DNA of 8,054 bases from an uncultured Gemmatimonadota bacterium (GTDB lineage: Bacteria; Gemmatimonadota; Gemmatimonadetes; Gemmatimonadales; Gemmatimonadaceae). This document shows, piece by piece, positions 7,501 to 8,054 of this stretch; position 1 is the first letter of the stretch; the number at the start of each line of letters is the position of its first letter. The DNA is taken from assembly GCA_946479995.1 (NCBI GenBank), contig CAMLIU010000053.1:1-8054 (forward strand), given 5' to 3'. The translations under genes were made by a program, and so were the position numbers. The notes beneath the pieces were generated by a model. The model had not been told where the DNA came from and ran no database searches. It saw only the letters and a list, made by a program, of their open reading frames with translations.

Positions 7501-8054
7501 ATGAACGTCACCGATGCTATCCAGCAGCGCCGCTCCATCAAGCGCTTCAAAGATCGTCCCGTCACGCGCAGCGAGATCGAGCAGCTGCTCGCTGCCGCTA
7601 CCCTCGCGCCGAATCACCGCCTCACCCAGCCATGGCGCTTTCACGTGCTCGGCCCCGAGGCGCGATACGCCTACGGCGCGGCGCTGGGTGAGCGGAAGGC
7701 GAAGAAGGCCGCGACCCCGGAGGCCGGCCGCGCACTGTGTGAGACGGTGGCGAGCGAGCATCGCGCCCTGCCGGCGATGATCGTCATCGCCGTGGTGAAG
7801 AACGACAATCCCGAGATCGCCGAGGAGGACTACGCGGCGGCGATGATGGCGGTGGAGAACCTCGCGCTCACGGCAGTGAGCCTTGGCCTCGGCACCCACC
7901 TCAAGACCGGCGCCGTGATGGCGGATCCGGCCGCGCGCGCAGCAGCGGGAGTGGGCGACGACGAGCGCATCGTCGCCGTGGTCAACGTGGGTGAGCCAAA
8001 CGAGGTTCCGCCGCCGAAGCAGCGAAACCCCGTGGAAAGCTGTACGAGCTGGCT
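7501..8054 (+). CDS. Nitroreductase-family FMN oxidoreductase (3' partial)
   Basis: The frame is open from the ATG at 7501 to the window edge (184 codons plus 2 nt) with no stop. The N-terminus has the FMN-contacting RRSIKRF (10-16), then LAPNHRLTQPWRF (36-48), like the APDHKSMQPWHF of E. coli YdjA. Later come a helix MMAVENLALTAVSLGLGTHLKTG (about 121-143) and a strand IVAVVNVGEP near 161-170, the usual order for the family. YdjA-type members are about 180-190 residues, and the last visible residues resemble their C-terminus, so probably only a few codons are missing. These are NAD(P)H-dependent flavoproteins acting on nitro-compounds, quinones or enones; the physiological substrate cannot be inferred. 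It follows the thioesterase gene by 19 nt and may be cotranscribed with it. Confidence 0.9.
   Translation, partial: MNVTDAIQQRRSIKRFKDRPVTRSEIEQLLAAATLAPNHRLTQPWRFHVLGPEARYAYGAALGERKAKKAATPEAGRALCETVASEHRALPAMIVIAVVKNDNPEIAEEDYAAAMMAVENLALTAVSLGLGTHLKTGAVMADPAARAAAGVGDDERIVAVVNVGEPNEVPPPKQRNPVESCTSW

Overview
The window is GC-rich, compact bacterial DNA. Gene content (fused 2-oxoacid dehydrogenase E1, GH20 lipoprotein, tryptophanase-family genes), weak Shine-Dalgarno use and base composition would suit Gemmatimonadota or a similar high-GC Gram-negative lineage. This is an inference from style only, since no rRNA or marker gene is present.

Layout. (1) Positions 1-1947, + strand: the 3' part of a fused E1 alpha/beta subunit of a thiamine-diphosphate 2-oxoacid dehydrogenase, cut by the window's left edge. 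(2) 1948-2437: a 490-nt gap without a convincing gene. It holds a ~305-nt imperfect palindrome (arms ~120 nt) followed by three degrading ~50-nt tandem units that share a sequence block with the palindrome ends. (3) 2438-4027, +: a secreted lipoprotein beta-N-acetylhexosaminidase (GH20). (4) A hairpin between convergent stop codons. (5) 6879-4055, - strand: a two-gene operon, a tyrosine phenol-lyase followed by a tryptophanase. These are paralogous PLP enzymes overlapping by 4 nt (ATGA). (6) 6880-7055: a divergent intergenic region with a hairpin touching the Shine-Dalgarno, two perfect dyads and a repeated 12-mer. (7) 7056-7481, +: a hotdog-fold acyl-CoA thioesterase of the YdiI/MenI/PaaI-like type. 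(8) 7501 to the right edge, +: a nitroreductase-family flavoprotein, incomplete.

The centre of interest is the lyase pair. The two enzymes would split tyrosine and tryptophan to pyruvate, ammonia and phenol or indole (or run the reverse condensations). Each copy keeps the active-site residues that separate the two specificities, so this looks like a functional two-substrate beta-elimination operon, not a decayed duplicate. The pyruvate released could feed a 2-oxoacid dehydrogenase such as the E1 in this window, but that link is only proximity. The divergent thioesterase and nitroreductase may share the regulatory region with the lyase operon.
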